Shown here: piece after piece, positions 1-6,164 of the stretch | Numbering within the stretch: the first letter of the stretch is position 1 | Layout: each line of letters starts with the position of its first letter | DNA from: CAZYWA01 sp964650975 [NCBI: uncultured bacterium] | GTDB taxonomy: Bacteria > JADJOY01 | DNA length: 9,869 bases | NCBI GenBank assembly: GCA_964650975.1 | Contig: CAZYWA010000284.1 | Location: 1-9,869 of the forward strand | Reading direction: 5' to 3' | Notes under the pieces: model-generated | Seen by the model: only the letters and a program-made list of their open reading frames with translations | The model's database searches: none | What the model was told of the DNA's origin: nothing | Position numbers and translations under genes: made by a program

Positions 1-170
1 TGGATCGCCGAGGCGCGGAACTTCTCCGGTACTCCCGCGATGCTGTCGGTGACGTGCTTGACGCCGGACTCGTCGGTCCAGGCGTAGGCGTCCGCGAGCG
101 CCCGGACGGGCCGCAGCGCAACCACGCCCAAGATCGTGAGCGTGGCGAGGATTTTTTGCTGGGAGGTCAT
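1..170 (-). CDS. Partial secreted DUF4124-domain protein (N-terminal 56 residues)
   Basis: The reading frame opens with ATG at 170 on the minus strand and runs off the left edge without a stop, so only the N-terminus is seen. Residues 1-26 look like a Sec signal peptide: a lysine at position 6, a hydrophobic core (ILATLTILGVVAL), then a likely signal peptidase I site after ALA, before DAYAW. The mature start, YAWTDESGVKHVTDS, matches the DUF4124 pattern (aromatic-x-W-x-D-x-x-G-x-x-H-x-[ST]-D). This is a small domain of unknown function at the N-terminus of exported proteobacterial proteins. A good Shine-Dalgarno (GGAGA) stands six bases upstream and supports this start. The protein should be periplasmic or envelope-associated. 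Its function is unknown, and the missing C-terminus might carry another domain. The gene is separated by 166 bp from its right-hand neighbour and probably has its own promoter. Confidence 0.75.
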   Translation of the reverse strand, partial: MTSQQKILATLTILGVVALRPVRALADAYAWTDESGVKHVTDSIAGVPEKFRASAI

Positions 171-176
171 CACGCG

Positions 177-182
177 TCTCCG
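177..182 (-). promoter_or_regulatory. Ribosome binding site of the DUF4124 gene
   Basis: On the minus strand the bases read CGGAGA, six bases before the ATG at 170. This is one of the clearest Shine-Dalgarno sequences in the window and decides the start of the partial DUF4124 gene. Confidence 0.6.
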
Positions 183-253
183 GATGGGCTCCAGCAGGAG
201 GTTCGAAGAGAAGAAATCGAGGAGCTCGAGCCGGCTCCGCGACACGAAACGCG

Positions 254-282
254 ATCATGATACGGCACCCGCAGCGTTGCAA
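254..282 (-). promoter_or_regulatory. Candidate sigma-70-type promoter for the DUF4124 gene
   Basis: On the minus strand TTGCAA (277-282) and CATGAT (254-259) are separated by exactly 17 bases. Each matches four of six positions of the sigma-70 -35 and -10 consensus. Transcription would start near 247, leaving a leader of about 77 bases before the ATG at 170. The 166-bp gap between two genes on the same strand is otherwise without a gene. The call rests on consensus matching only; TATCAT, three bases further upstream, is an alternative -10 with poorer spacing. Confidence 0.35.
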
Positions 283-336
283 GGCGGGAAGGCCGGCGGT
301 TTCTCACGATAACCGAGACGGCAGAGCGTAGCTGCG

Positions 337-1014
337 TCACGATGGGGCAAGGCGTCTCATCACCGCGCTGGTGCGCGGCGCTCTGGCCGCCGACGCGGGG
401 TCGGCGAGCTCCTCGGCCAGCCGCTCGAGATCCGCGGGGGTATCCACGTCTCCCCAGGTGGGCAGCAGCTCCACGCGGGCTCGAGCGCGCTCGAGCAGCT
501 CCAGGGTGGAGCTCAGGACCGAGGGACTGCTCATCGCGACGTCGAAGAGGCCGGGAATCCAGCGCCCGAGCCCGATCGCATAGTATCCGCCGTCGGACCC
601 AGGCCCGAGGACGGCGGCGCAGCCTCGATCGAGCAACGTCACTCCTCGTTCGAGGATCTCGCTCGGCAGTGTCGGCACGTCGGTACCCACCATCAGCACC
701 GATCCGCGCCGCTCGGCGAGCAAGTCCGACATCACGGCGCGCATCCGCGCGCCGAGCCCCGAGCCACGTTGCGCGACGAGGCGAAAGCGGGTGCGGTAAG
801 GGTCGAGCCACGGCGCGTCGAGGCGCGGCGGCCACACCGCCAGCACGCGCTCGACCCGGGAGAGCGCCGCGACGCGCTCGGCCAGATCCGCCAGGAACGC
901 TTCGTAGAGGGCCGCGGCTTGCGTGGCGTCGAGCGTCGGCTGGAGCCGTGTCTTCACCTCGCCCGGCCGAGGCTCCTTCGCCATCAGCACGACCGCCACG
1001 CGCGGCGATTCCAC
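337..1014 (-). CDS. DUF2064/TIGR04282-family GT-A-fold transferase
   Basis: A 225-residue soluble protein of the TIGR04282/DUF2064 family (called rSAM/selenodomain-associated transferase 1), predicted to have a GT-A nucleotide-sugar transferase fold. Visible motifs are the N-terminal nucleotide-binding stretch MAKEPRPGEVKTRL (residues 11-24), G-x-R-M at 88-91, VGTDVPTLP at 109-117, GPGSDGGYYAIGL at 137-149, and the terminal DVDTPADL at 189-196, all hallmarks of the family. Length fits (about 200-230 residues). The frame is open upstream to 1191, but that part overlaps the neighbour and has no family similarity. I chose GTG at 1014, just before ESPRVAVVLMAK. TTG at 1032, overlapping the upstream TGA, is a real alternative; neither has a good Shine-Dalgarno. 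Either start implies translational coupling to the TMTC-like gene. Substrate is unknown. The serine-rich SSPSVLSST (162-170) stands where I recall a W-S-T motif in many members. Confidence 0.85.
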   Translation of the reverse strand: MESPRVAVVLMAKEPRPGEVKTRLQPTLDATQAAALYEAFLADLAERVAALSRVERVLAVWPPRLDAPWLDPYRTRFRLVAQRGSGLGARMRAVMSDLLAERRGSVLMVGTDVPTLPSEILERGVTLLDRGCAAVLGPGSDGGYYAIGLGRWIPGLFDVAMSSPSVLSSTLELLERARARVELLPTWGDVDTPADLERLAEELADPASAARAPRTSAVMRRLAPS

Positions 1015-1028
1015 GCCGCCGGTCCCGG

Positions 1029-2876
1029 TCAAGGGGCCGCGCCCCCGGCTTCGAGCGCCCGGCGCGCCTTCTCGATCAGGGCCTGGCGCCGCGATTCGAC
1101 GCGGGGAGCGTGCGGGGTCCACGCCTCCGCGGCGGAGAGCGCCTCCTGGTCTCTGCCGAGCCCCAGCAAGGCCTCGATCCACATCGGCCACACCTCGTCG
1201 GCCCGTTCGGGTCTCTCGGCGACCACGCCGTCGAGGTCGCGAAGGGCGGCCGCCGCGTCCCGGTGCCGCAACGCGATCGCGGCGCGGCCGATCCGGACCG
1301 AAGGGATGTCGCCAGCGAGCTCCTCGACCCTCGCGAGAGCTTCGCCCGCTTGCTCGTCTCGCCCGAGCTGGAGCCTGAGCTGAGCCAGGGCGAGCCAGGT
1401 TCCGCCGTCGCGAGGTCCTTCGCGAACCGCGGCCTCCAGTACCTCGACGGCATCGGCGGCGGCGCCGCGCCGCGCCAGCAACGTGGCGAGCGCTCGGTCG
1501 TTGTCGACGACGCGCGGGTCGATCGCCAGCGCTCGCCGGTAGTGCTGCTCGGCGTCCTCCGCTCGCCCGGCCTTCGCGAGCGCGCTGGCGAGCATCGTCT
1601 GCGCCCGCCAGCTCCGCGGGCTGGCGAGAGCGGTGGCCTCGCTCAAGGTGAGATCGTCATGCCAGTCGAGAGCGCGCTCGGCGCTTCGCACGGCCAGCAA
1701 GCCGCAGAGGGCGAGCCCGAGCACGCGGGCCGCGACGGCCCGGCGGCGGCGCAGCACCTCCCATCCAGCCACGCCCAGCGCCAGCACGCCGACCAGCGGG
1801 AGATAGAGCAGTCGCTCGGCGGTCACCGTACGCATCGGCACCAGCAGGTTCGACACCGGCAAGTACGTGAGCGCGGCGAAGAGCGCCGCGGCGGCAATCC
1901 GCGGCCGCCGCCAGCTGAGCGCCGCGACCGCCATCGCGACGACACCGGCGAGACCCACGAGCACCCGCGGCTCGAGCCAGCTCAGCGCCTCCGGGATCTG
2001 GTCGAACGAGTAGTCGGCGCTGAGCCGCACCGGGAGCGCCGCGGCGCCGAGCGATCGACCGGCGATCGCGAGAGCCGTCCGGACCTGCGACGCGCGCGTC
2101 CAGTGAAAGAGCGGGTTGTCGGAAAAGGGCGGCGGCTCGACGTGACCGATCGAGCCCACCGCGTGCACCCGCAGGCCCAGCGTCACGGCCATCGCCACCG
2201 CGAGCGCCAGCCAGCGCGGCACGACGACGCGCCAGTCTCCGCGCCGCAGCACCAGATCGGCGAGCACCATCCACACCAGCACCGGGAAAGCCGATTCCTT
2301 CGACAGGCAAGCGAGTGCCGCGCAACCGGCGCTCGCCACCGCGGATCCCAAGCCGGGACGAAAGTGCTGCCGGCACGCTTCGAGGCCGAAGAGTGCGGCG
2401 AGCAGATCGGCACGTCCGACCAGCGCGTCGACCGGCTCGCTCGCCAGCGGGTGCACGGCGAACATGAGCCCGAGCGCCGCGGCGGCCGCCGTCGACGGCA
2501 ACAACCTGCGCCCGAGCGCCAGCACCTCGAGCGAGACCAGTGCGTGCAGCAGCAGATTGGCGGCGTGGTGGACCCACGCGCGTCCCCCACCCAGGTGATG
2601 CACGACGTGATGCACCAGCACGGTGACCGGGCGGTAGAGAACGTCGAGCTGCTCGTCGAACCCCCACCAGTAGTTGGTGGTGAAAATCCGCCGCAGATCG
2701 AGCGGTCCGGTGACCAGCCGGTTGGCCGCGATCGCCGCGTGATCGTCCCCGGTGAAGCCGCCTCCCAGGGAAACGGCGTGTGCGACCACGGCCGCGACCG
2801 CCACGGCCAGCGGCCACGCGATTCCCTGGAAGGCCGCTCCGCGCGGGGAGCGCGACGCCGCTCGAGCTCCTTGCAT
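1029..2876 (-). CDS. TMTC-like polytopic membrane protein with C-terminal TPR repeats
   Basis: A 615-residue membrane protein resembling the TMTC family (DUF1736 region plus TPRs), whose animal members are ER protein O-mannosyltransferases of GT-C type. Residues 1-400 carry many hydrophobic segments (about 21-38, 105-122, 130-142, 196-211, 222-236, 305-321, 328-345, 357-371, 383-396). Family-type motifs are G-DD-H-AAI (43-49, a candidate catalytic acidic pair in the first outer loop), HPLASEPVDALVGRADLLA (142-160), SKES (192-195), FSDNPL (251-256) and AERLLYLPLVG (353-363). Residues 424 to about 600 form four or five TPRs, the first two clearest (424-455, 457-489). Topology would place the acidic loop and TPRs in the periplasm, suggesting glycosyl transfer to an exported acceptor from a lipid-linked donor; this is inferred. 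The ATG at 2876 has only G-rich sequence directly before it, so the start is not firm. It is the first gene of a leftward pair with the DUF2064 transferase. Confidence 0.8.
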   Translation of the reverse strand: MQGARAASRSPRGAAFQGIAWPLAVAVAAVVAHAVSLGGGFTGDDHAAIAANRLVTGPLDLRRIFTTNYWWGFDEQLDVLYRPVTVLVHHVVHHLGGGRAWVHHAANLLLHALVSLEVLALGRRLLPSTAAAAALGLMFAVHPLASEPVDALVGRADLLAALFGLEACRQHFRPGLGSAVASAGCAALACLSKESAFPVLVWMVLADLVLRRGDWRVVVPRWLALAVAMAVTLGLRVHAVGSIGHVEPPPFSDNPLFHWTRASQVRTALAIAGRSLGAAALPVRLSADYSFDQIPEALSWLEPRVLVGLAGVVAMAVAALSWRRPRIAAAALFAALTYLPVSNLLVPMRTVTAERLLYLPLVGVLALGVAGWEVLRRRRAVAARVLGLALCGLLAVRSAERALDWHDDLTLSEATALASPRSWRAQTMLASALAKAGRAEDAEQHYRRALAIDPRVVDNDRALATLLARRGAAADAVEVLEAAVREGPRDGGTWLALAQLRLQLGRDEQAGEALARVEELAGDIPSVRIGRAAIALRHRDAAAALRDLDGVVAERPERADEVWPMWIEALLGLGRDQEALSAAEAWTPHAPRVESRRQALIEKARRALEAGGAAP

Positions 2877-2882
2877 CCCCCT

Positions 2883-2995
2883 CGAAATGCCCGAATTCCA
2901 CGCCGGCGGGCAACACCTCCGTGGCGCGAAATGCCCCGCTCCGATGGCTCGAAGCGGGCGCCGGCCGGCAGACTGCTAAAATGCCGGGGAAATGC
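2883..2995. repeat. Four AAATGC repeats in the divergent intergenic region
   Basis: The hexamer AAATGC occurs at 2885, 2929, 2979 and 2990. The first two copies share the longer CGAAATGCCC (2883-2892 and 2927-2936), 44 bases apart. The third extends to AAATGCC and overlaps the candidate -10 of the radical SAM gene. The fourth overlaps its start codon. A-rich hexamers repeated in a G+C-rich 115-bp region between divergent genes could be regulator binding sites, but chance is not excluded. Confidence 0.3.
2974..2982 (+). promoter_or_regulatory. Candidate extended -10 promoter of the radical SAM gene
   Basis: TG-C-TAAAAT has the form of an extended -10 element (TGn followed by a TATAAT-like hexamer, five of six matching). 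No convincing -35 lies 17 bases upstream, as is usual for extended -10 promoters. The start of transcription would fall near 2989, only a few bases before the ATG at 2992. The message could therefore be leaderless or nearly so. Confidence 0.4.
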
Positions 2996-4491
2996 AGGCT
3001 GACGACGGCGGTGCCGATCGAGACGAGGTGGTGCTGATCTATCCGCCCACGGGGTGGGAGGACCCGCGCGTGGTGCTGCCACCACTCTCGCTCCTGACTC
3101 TCGTCCCACCTCTCGAGCGCGAGGGCTTCCGTGCCACGGTGCTCGACGTCCGGAACGAGCCCGCGTGGCGAGCCAAGATCGGCGCGCGGCTCGCCACCGG
3201 CCGGGTCCTGGCGGTGGGAATCTCGTCGATGACCGGGCCGCAGATCGACGGCGGTCTCGCCGCCGCCCGCACGGTCCGCGCCGCGGCACCCGAGGTTCCG
3301 ATCATCTGGGGGGGCGTGCACCCATCCCTGGTACCCGAGTCGACGCTGCGCCACGAGCTGGTCGACGCGATCGTGGTCGGCGAGGGCGATCGCTCGCTGG
3401 TCGAGGCGGCGCGCGCGCTGCGCGACGGGCTCGGCCTGGCGGGTGTCGCCGGTGTCGGCGTCGTGAACGGCGATGGCTCGCTGGCGCTCGAGCCCGAGCC
3501 GTCACGGACCCCGCTCGACGAGATGGAAATCGCCCGCTACGACGCGGTCGATCTCAGCCGCTACCGCTCGACGCTCTTCGGCTCGCCGGCGCGCAGCCTG
3601 CCGTTCGTGACCAGCCGCGGTTGTCCGTATCGCTGTACGTATTGCTACAACCGGGTGTTCGACCGGCGGCGCTGGCGCGCCATGTCGGCCCCCCGCGCTC
3701 GCGAGGTGCTGGAGGAGATCGAGGCGCGCTACGGCGCGCGCGACATCTTCCTGCTCGACGACGAGTTCTTCATCGACATCCAGCGGGTCCGCGACTTCGC
3801 CGAGCAGATGCGTGGCTCGGAGACCGGATTCCGTTTCCACAACGCCAATTGCCGGGTGGGCGAGGTGCTGCGCTTCACCGATGACGACATCGCAAGCATC
3901 ACCGCGGCCGGATTCCGGCAGATGTTCGTGGGCGTCGAGTCGGGGAACGACGAGGTGCTCGACCGGATGGAGAAGGACCACTCGGTGGCGGACGTGCTGG
4001 AGGCCAATCGTCGCCTCGCTCGCACCGAGCTGGTCCCGGCCTACAGCTTCATGGCGGGATTGCCGTTCGAGCGCATCGACCAGGTGCAGGACACGGTCAG
4101 CCTGATGGAGCGGCTGGTTCGCGAGAACCCCAAGGCGCGCATCCTCCCGCTCTCGATCTACTCGCCCTTTCCCGGCACGCCGCTCTTCGAGACCTGCATC
4201 GGCATGGGGTTCGAGCCGCCGTCGGGGCTCGAGAGCTGGGCGTCGATCCGTTACGATCGCAACAACTTCCCGGGCTTCAGCAGCGACGACGCGAAGTTCG
4301 TCGAGGACGCCCACTACTTCACCGGGCTGCTCGACGGGCGCACCTTCCGGACGGTCACTCACCGGTGGGCGGGACTGCATGCGTTGCTGGGCGCGGTCGC
4401 CCGGTGGCGCGCCCGGCATCGCTGGTGGAGCTACCGCGGTCTCATGGGCCTGCGACGCTGGCGGCGCCGACGCGCGTCCGCCGGCTCATGA
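2992..4491 (+). CDS. B12-binding-domain radical SAM protein
   Basis: A 499-residue COG1032-type enzyme with an N-terminal cobalamin-binding-like domain and a radical SAM domain. Residues 13 to about 150 form a Rossmann-like B12-binding region (VVLIYPP; VGISSMTG at 75-82; IIWGGVHPSLVPE at 104-116; VVGEGDRSL at 128-136). The 4Fe-4S motif is C211-x3-C215-x2-C218, in TSRGCPYRCTYCYN. Further barrel strands are LLDDEFF (254-260), FVGVESGNDEVL (312-323), YSFMAGLPFE (351-360) and SPFPGTPLFE (391-400). The last 45 residues are basic and tryptophan-rich (RWRARHRWW), perhaps membrane-associated. The family includes BchE, HpnP, GenK and Fom3, which methylate or cyclise unactivated positions; this protein's substrate is unknown. 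The ATG at 2992 has GGGGA almost touching it and may be translated from a leaderless message; GTG at 3028 or 3031 is possible. Its stop overlaps the next gene by ATGA, so an envelope lipid or sugar substrate is likely. Confidence 0.88.
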   Translation: MQADDGGADRDEVVLIYPPTGWEDPRVVLPPLSLLTLVPPLEREGFRATVLDVRNEPAWRAKIGARLATGRVLAVGISSMTGPQIDGGLAAARTVRAAAPEVPIIWGGVHPSLVPESTLRHELVDAIVVGEGDRSLVEAARALRDGLGLAGVAGVGVVNGDGSLALEPEPSRTPLDEMEIARYDAVDLSRYRSTLFGSPARSLPFVTSRGCPYRCTYCYNRVFDRRRWRAMSAPRAREVLEEIEARYGARDIFLLDDEFFIDIQRVRDFAEQMRGSETGFRFHNANCRVGEVLRFTDDDIASITAAGFRQMFVGVESGNDEVLDRMEKDHSVADVLEANRRLARTELVPAYSFMAGLPFERIDQVQDTVSLMERLVRENPKARILPLSIYSPFPGTPLFETCIGMGFEPPSGLESWASIRYDRNNFPGFSSDDAKFVEDAHYFTGLLDGRTFRTVTHRWAGLHALLGAVARWRARHRWWSYRGLMGLRRWRRRRASAGS

Positions 4492-5996
4492 CCGCCCGCG
4501 TCGAGCAGGCCGCGCGTGCCGTGATGGCACTGCAAGCGGTGGGACTCGTGGTCGGTGTCGCCACCCAGGCGGTGATCGCGCACGCCTTCGGCACCGCGCG
4601 CGATCTGGGCCTCTACACGGTGGCGGTCGCGGTGGTGTCGTTCCTCGCCGACTGGTTCCTGCGCGACGCGATGCTGATCACGCTGGTGCCGCCGCTGCGC
4701 ACGGCACGCACGGTGCCGGACGCACCGAGCGGCGACGGCCAGGCGCAGGCGATCGCCTGGACCTTCGTGGGTGGTGCCTTCGCGGCCGCGGCGCTGCTCG
4801 CGATCGCCGCGGAACCTCTGGTGGCGGCGCTGGCGCCGGGTTTCGACGGACCCGAGACGATTCGCGCAGCCCGGATGCTTCGGGCGTTGCTTCCATCGCT
4901 GCCGCTGGCGGCCGTCACCTCGTGCCTGCAAGCCGAGCTGCAGGCGCAAGAGCGCTTCGCGCTGCCGGCCGCGGCCACCGCAGCGCGCAGCGGCGTCGCC
5001 TTCGTGATCGTGGTGGCAGGGGTTCGAACACTCGGCGTTTTCGCGCTTCCCGCCGGGTTCGTGGTCGGCTACGCGGTTGCCTTTCTGCTGCTCAGTCCCG
5101 CGTGGCGCGCGGCATTCGCGTGGGCGAGCCGTCCACTCGTGCGGCCGCTTCGCGAGACCCTCGGCGGACACCTGGGACCCGTGGGGGGAGTGCTGGCGCT
5201 CGGTGCGGCCGGTCATCTCAACTTGCTCACCGACCGATGGTTCGCGTCGCGGCTCTCGCCGGACGCCCTGGCTCAGCTCGGCTACGCGGAGCGGTTCCGG
5301 TTTCCGGTGATGGCGCTCTTCGCCGTGGTGGTGAGCGGTCCGGCGCTCACCTACCTCTCGGAGGCCGCCGGGCGGCGTGACTGGGACCAGGCGCGCACCA
5401 CGATCCGGCAAGCCGCGTCGTGGGTGGCGAGCATGGCGCTCCCCACGCTGGTGGTGCTCGCGTGCGCTCGTCGTGAAGTGGTGGCTGCGTGGCTCGAGCG
5501 CGGCGCCTTCTCTCCCCACGACACCGCGCGCGTCTCGGCGGTGCTCGCGTGCCTGCTGCCGGCATTCGCGGTCAACGCATTTTCGCCGCTGCTCATCGCC
5601 GCGTTCTTCGCGCTCGGGCGCACGCGGCCGCTGGTGACCATCGTCGCGGTGGAGGTCGTCGCGAACGTGGTGCTCGACGCGCTGTGGGTGGGCCGGTTCG
5701 GGCTCAGCGGGCTGGCGCTCGCCACCAGTGCCGCGACCGCACTGGCGAATCTGGCGCTGTGGAAGGTGCTGCGGGACGAGATCGGCGGCTTCGGTCACGT
5801 GTCTCCGGCGCGAATCGCGCGCACCGGTCTCGAGCTGGGACTCCTCGCCGCTGCCGTCACGTTCGGACTACGCGTGACGGTGGCGTGGCCGGCGGCCGCC
5901 AGGGTCGGACTCGCCACGGCGCTGGGGGGCGGCGCGCTCGCGATCGAGCTCGCCACCGGTTTCCGCCGCGACACGACCGGCGCGTCACCGCGCTGA
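4488..5996 (+). CDS. MurJ/MviN-family lipid-linked oligosaccharide flippase
   Basis: A 502-residue inner-membrane protein of the MurJ/MviN branch of the MOP exporter superfamily. Length and about 14 hydrophobic segments fit. Family marks are APGF at 116-119, the LLPSLPLAAVTSCLQAELQ region followed by ERFALPA (134-161), FASRLS..ALAQLGYAERF (252-270, matching the FAS...YADRL of MurJ, with R269 in the position of a conserved essential arginine), LERGAFSPHDT (336-346), and G-x-x-GLALATS (405-414). MurJ flips lipid II. In a glycosyltransferase cluster a paralogue may instead flip another undecaprenyl-linked glycan, acting like Wzx. Whether this is the housekeeping copy cannot be told from one window. 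The frame is open upstream to an ATG at 4365, but that part overlaps the radical SAM gene. The ATG at 4488, sharing ATGA with its stop, begins directly before the first membrane helix, has no Shine-Dalgarno and is probably translationally coupled. Confidence 0.85.
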   Translation: MTARVEQAARAVMALQAVGLVVGVATQAVIAHAFGTARDLGLYTVAVAVVSFLADWFLRDAMLITLVPPLRTARTVPDAPSGDGQAQAIAWTFVGGAFAAAALLAIAAEPLVAALAPGFDGPETIRAARMLRALLPSLPLAAVTSCLQAELQAQERFALPAAATAARSGVAFVIVVAGVRTLGVFALPAGFVVGYAVAFLLLSPAWRAAFAWASRPLVRPLRETLGGHLGPVGGVLALGAAGHLNLLTDRWFASRLSPDALAQLGYAERFRFPVMALFAVVVSGPALTYLSEAAGRRDWDQARTTIRQAASWVASMALPTLVVLACARREVVAAWLERGAFSPHDTARVSAVLACLLPAFAVNAFSPLLIAAFFALGRTRPLVTIVAVEVVANVVLDALWVGRFGLSGLALATSAATALANLALWKVLRDEIGGFGHVSPARIARTGLELGLLAAAVTFGLRVTVAWPAAARVGLATALGGGALAIELATGFRRDTTGASPR

Positions 5997-6086
5997 GTTG
6001 TCTCGCCCGCATGCGAGGCACGGCTCCGGTGAGCCCGCCCTCACGAACCCGCAGGCGCCGCGTCTGTGCGTACGGGCTCGGACCAG

Positions 6087-6095
6087 TGCTACTAT
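6087..6095 (+). promoter_or_regulatory. Candidate extended -10 promoter of the GT4 gene
   Basis: TG-C-TACTAT has the same extended -10 layout as the element before the radical SAM gene, with five of six hexamer matches and no clear -35. It lies in the 168-bp gap after the flippase gene. A start near 6102 would give a leader of about 63 bases before the ATG at 6165. It would allow the glycosyltransferase genes to be transcribed separately from the radical SAM/flippase pair. Confidence 0.4.
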
Positions 6096-6130
6096 CTGGA
6101 ATTCGAAGCGAATCCCGTCAGCCCAGCGGT

Positions 6131-6145
6131 GATGCGAGTCGCATC
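6131..6145. promoter_or_regulatory. 15-bp perfect palindrome in the GT4 leader
   Basis: GATGCGA-G-TCGCATC is a perfect 7-bp inverted repeat around a single base, lying 35 bases after the candidate -10 and 19 bases before the ATG at 6165. With a one-base bulge the symmetry extends into the flanking bases. As DNA it could be a dimeric repressor operator. The one-base loop makes a complete RNA hairpin unlikely. No regulator is encoded nearby. Confidence 0.35.
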
Positions 6146-6164
6146 CACGTCCCCCCGTGGCCCG

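Noticed and set aside
297-315. Inverted repeat CGGTT...AACCG after the DUF2064 gene as a possible terminator
   Set aside because: The stem is only five base pairs with a nine-base loop and no following run of T on the minus strand.
342-3002. An 886-codon open frame on the plus strand, antisense to the TMTC-like and DUF2064 genes
   Set aside because: Its product is dominated by Arg, Ala, Pro and His without any recognisable domain, while both minus-strand frames carry clear family motifs. Long antisense frames are expected in DNA with G/C-rich third positions.
4365-4487. An upstream extension of 41 codons on the flippase
   Set aside because: It lies wholly within the radical SAM gene, is Arg/Pro-rich and unlike a MurJ N-terminus. 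The ATGA start at 4488 places the first helix correctly.
6002-6017. Inverted repeat CTCGC...GCGAG just after the flippase stop as a terminator
   Set aside because: A five-pair stem without a T-tract is too weak to call in DNA of this base composition.
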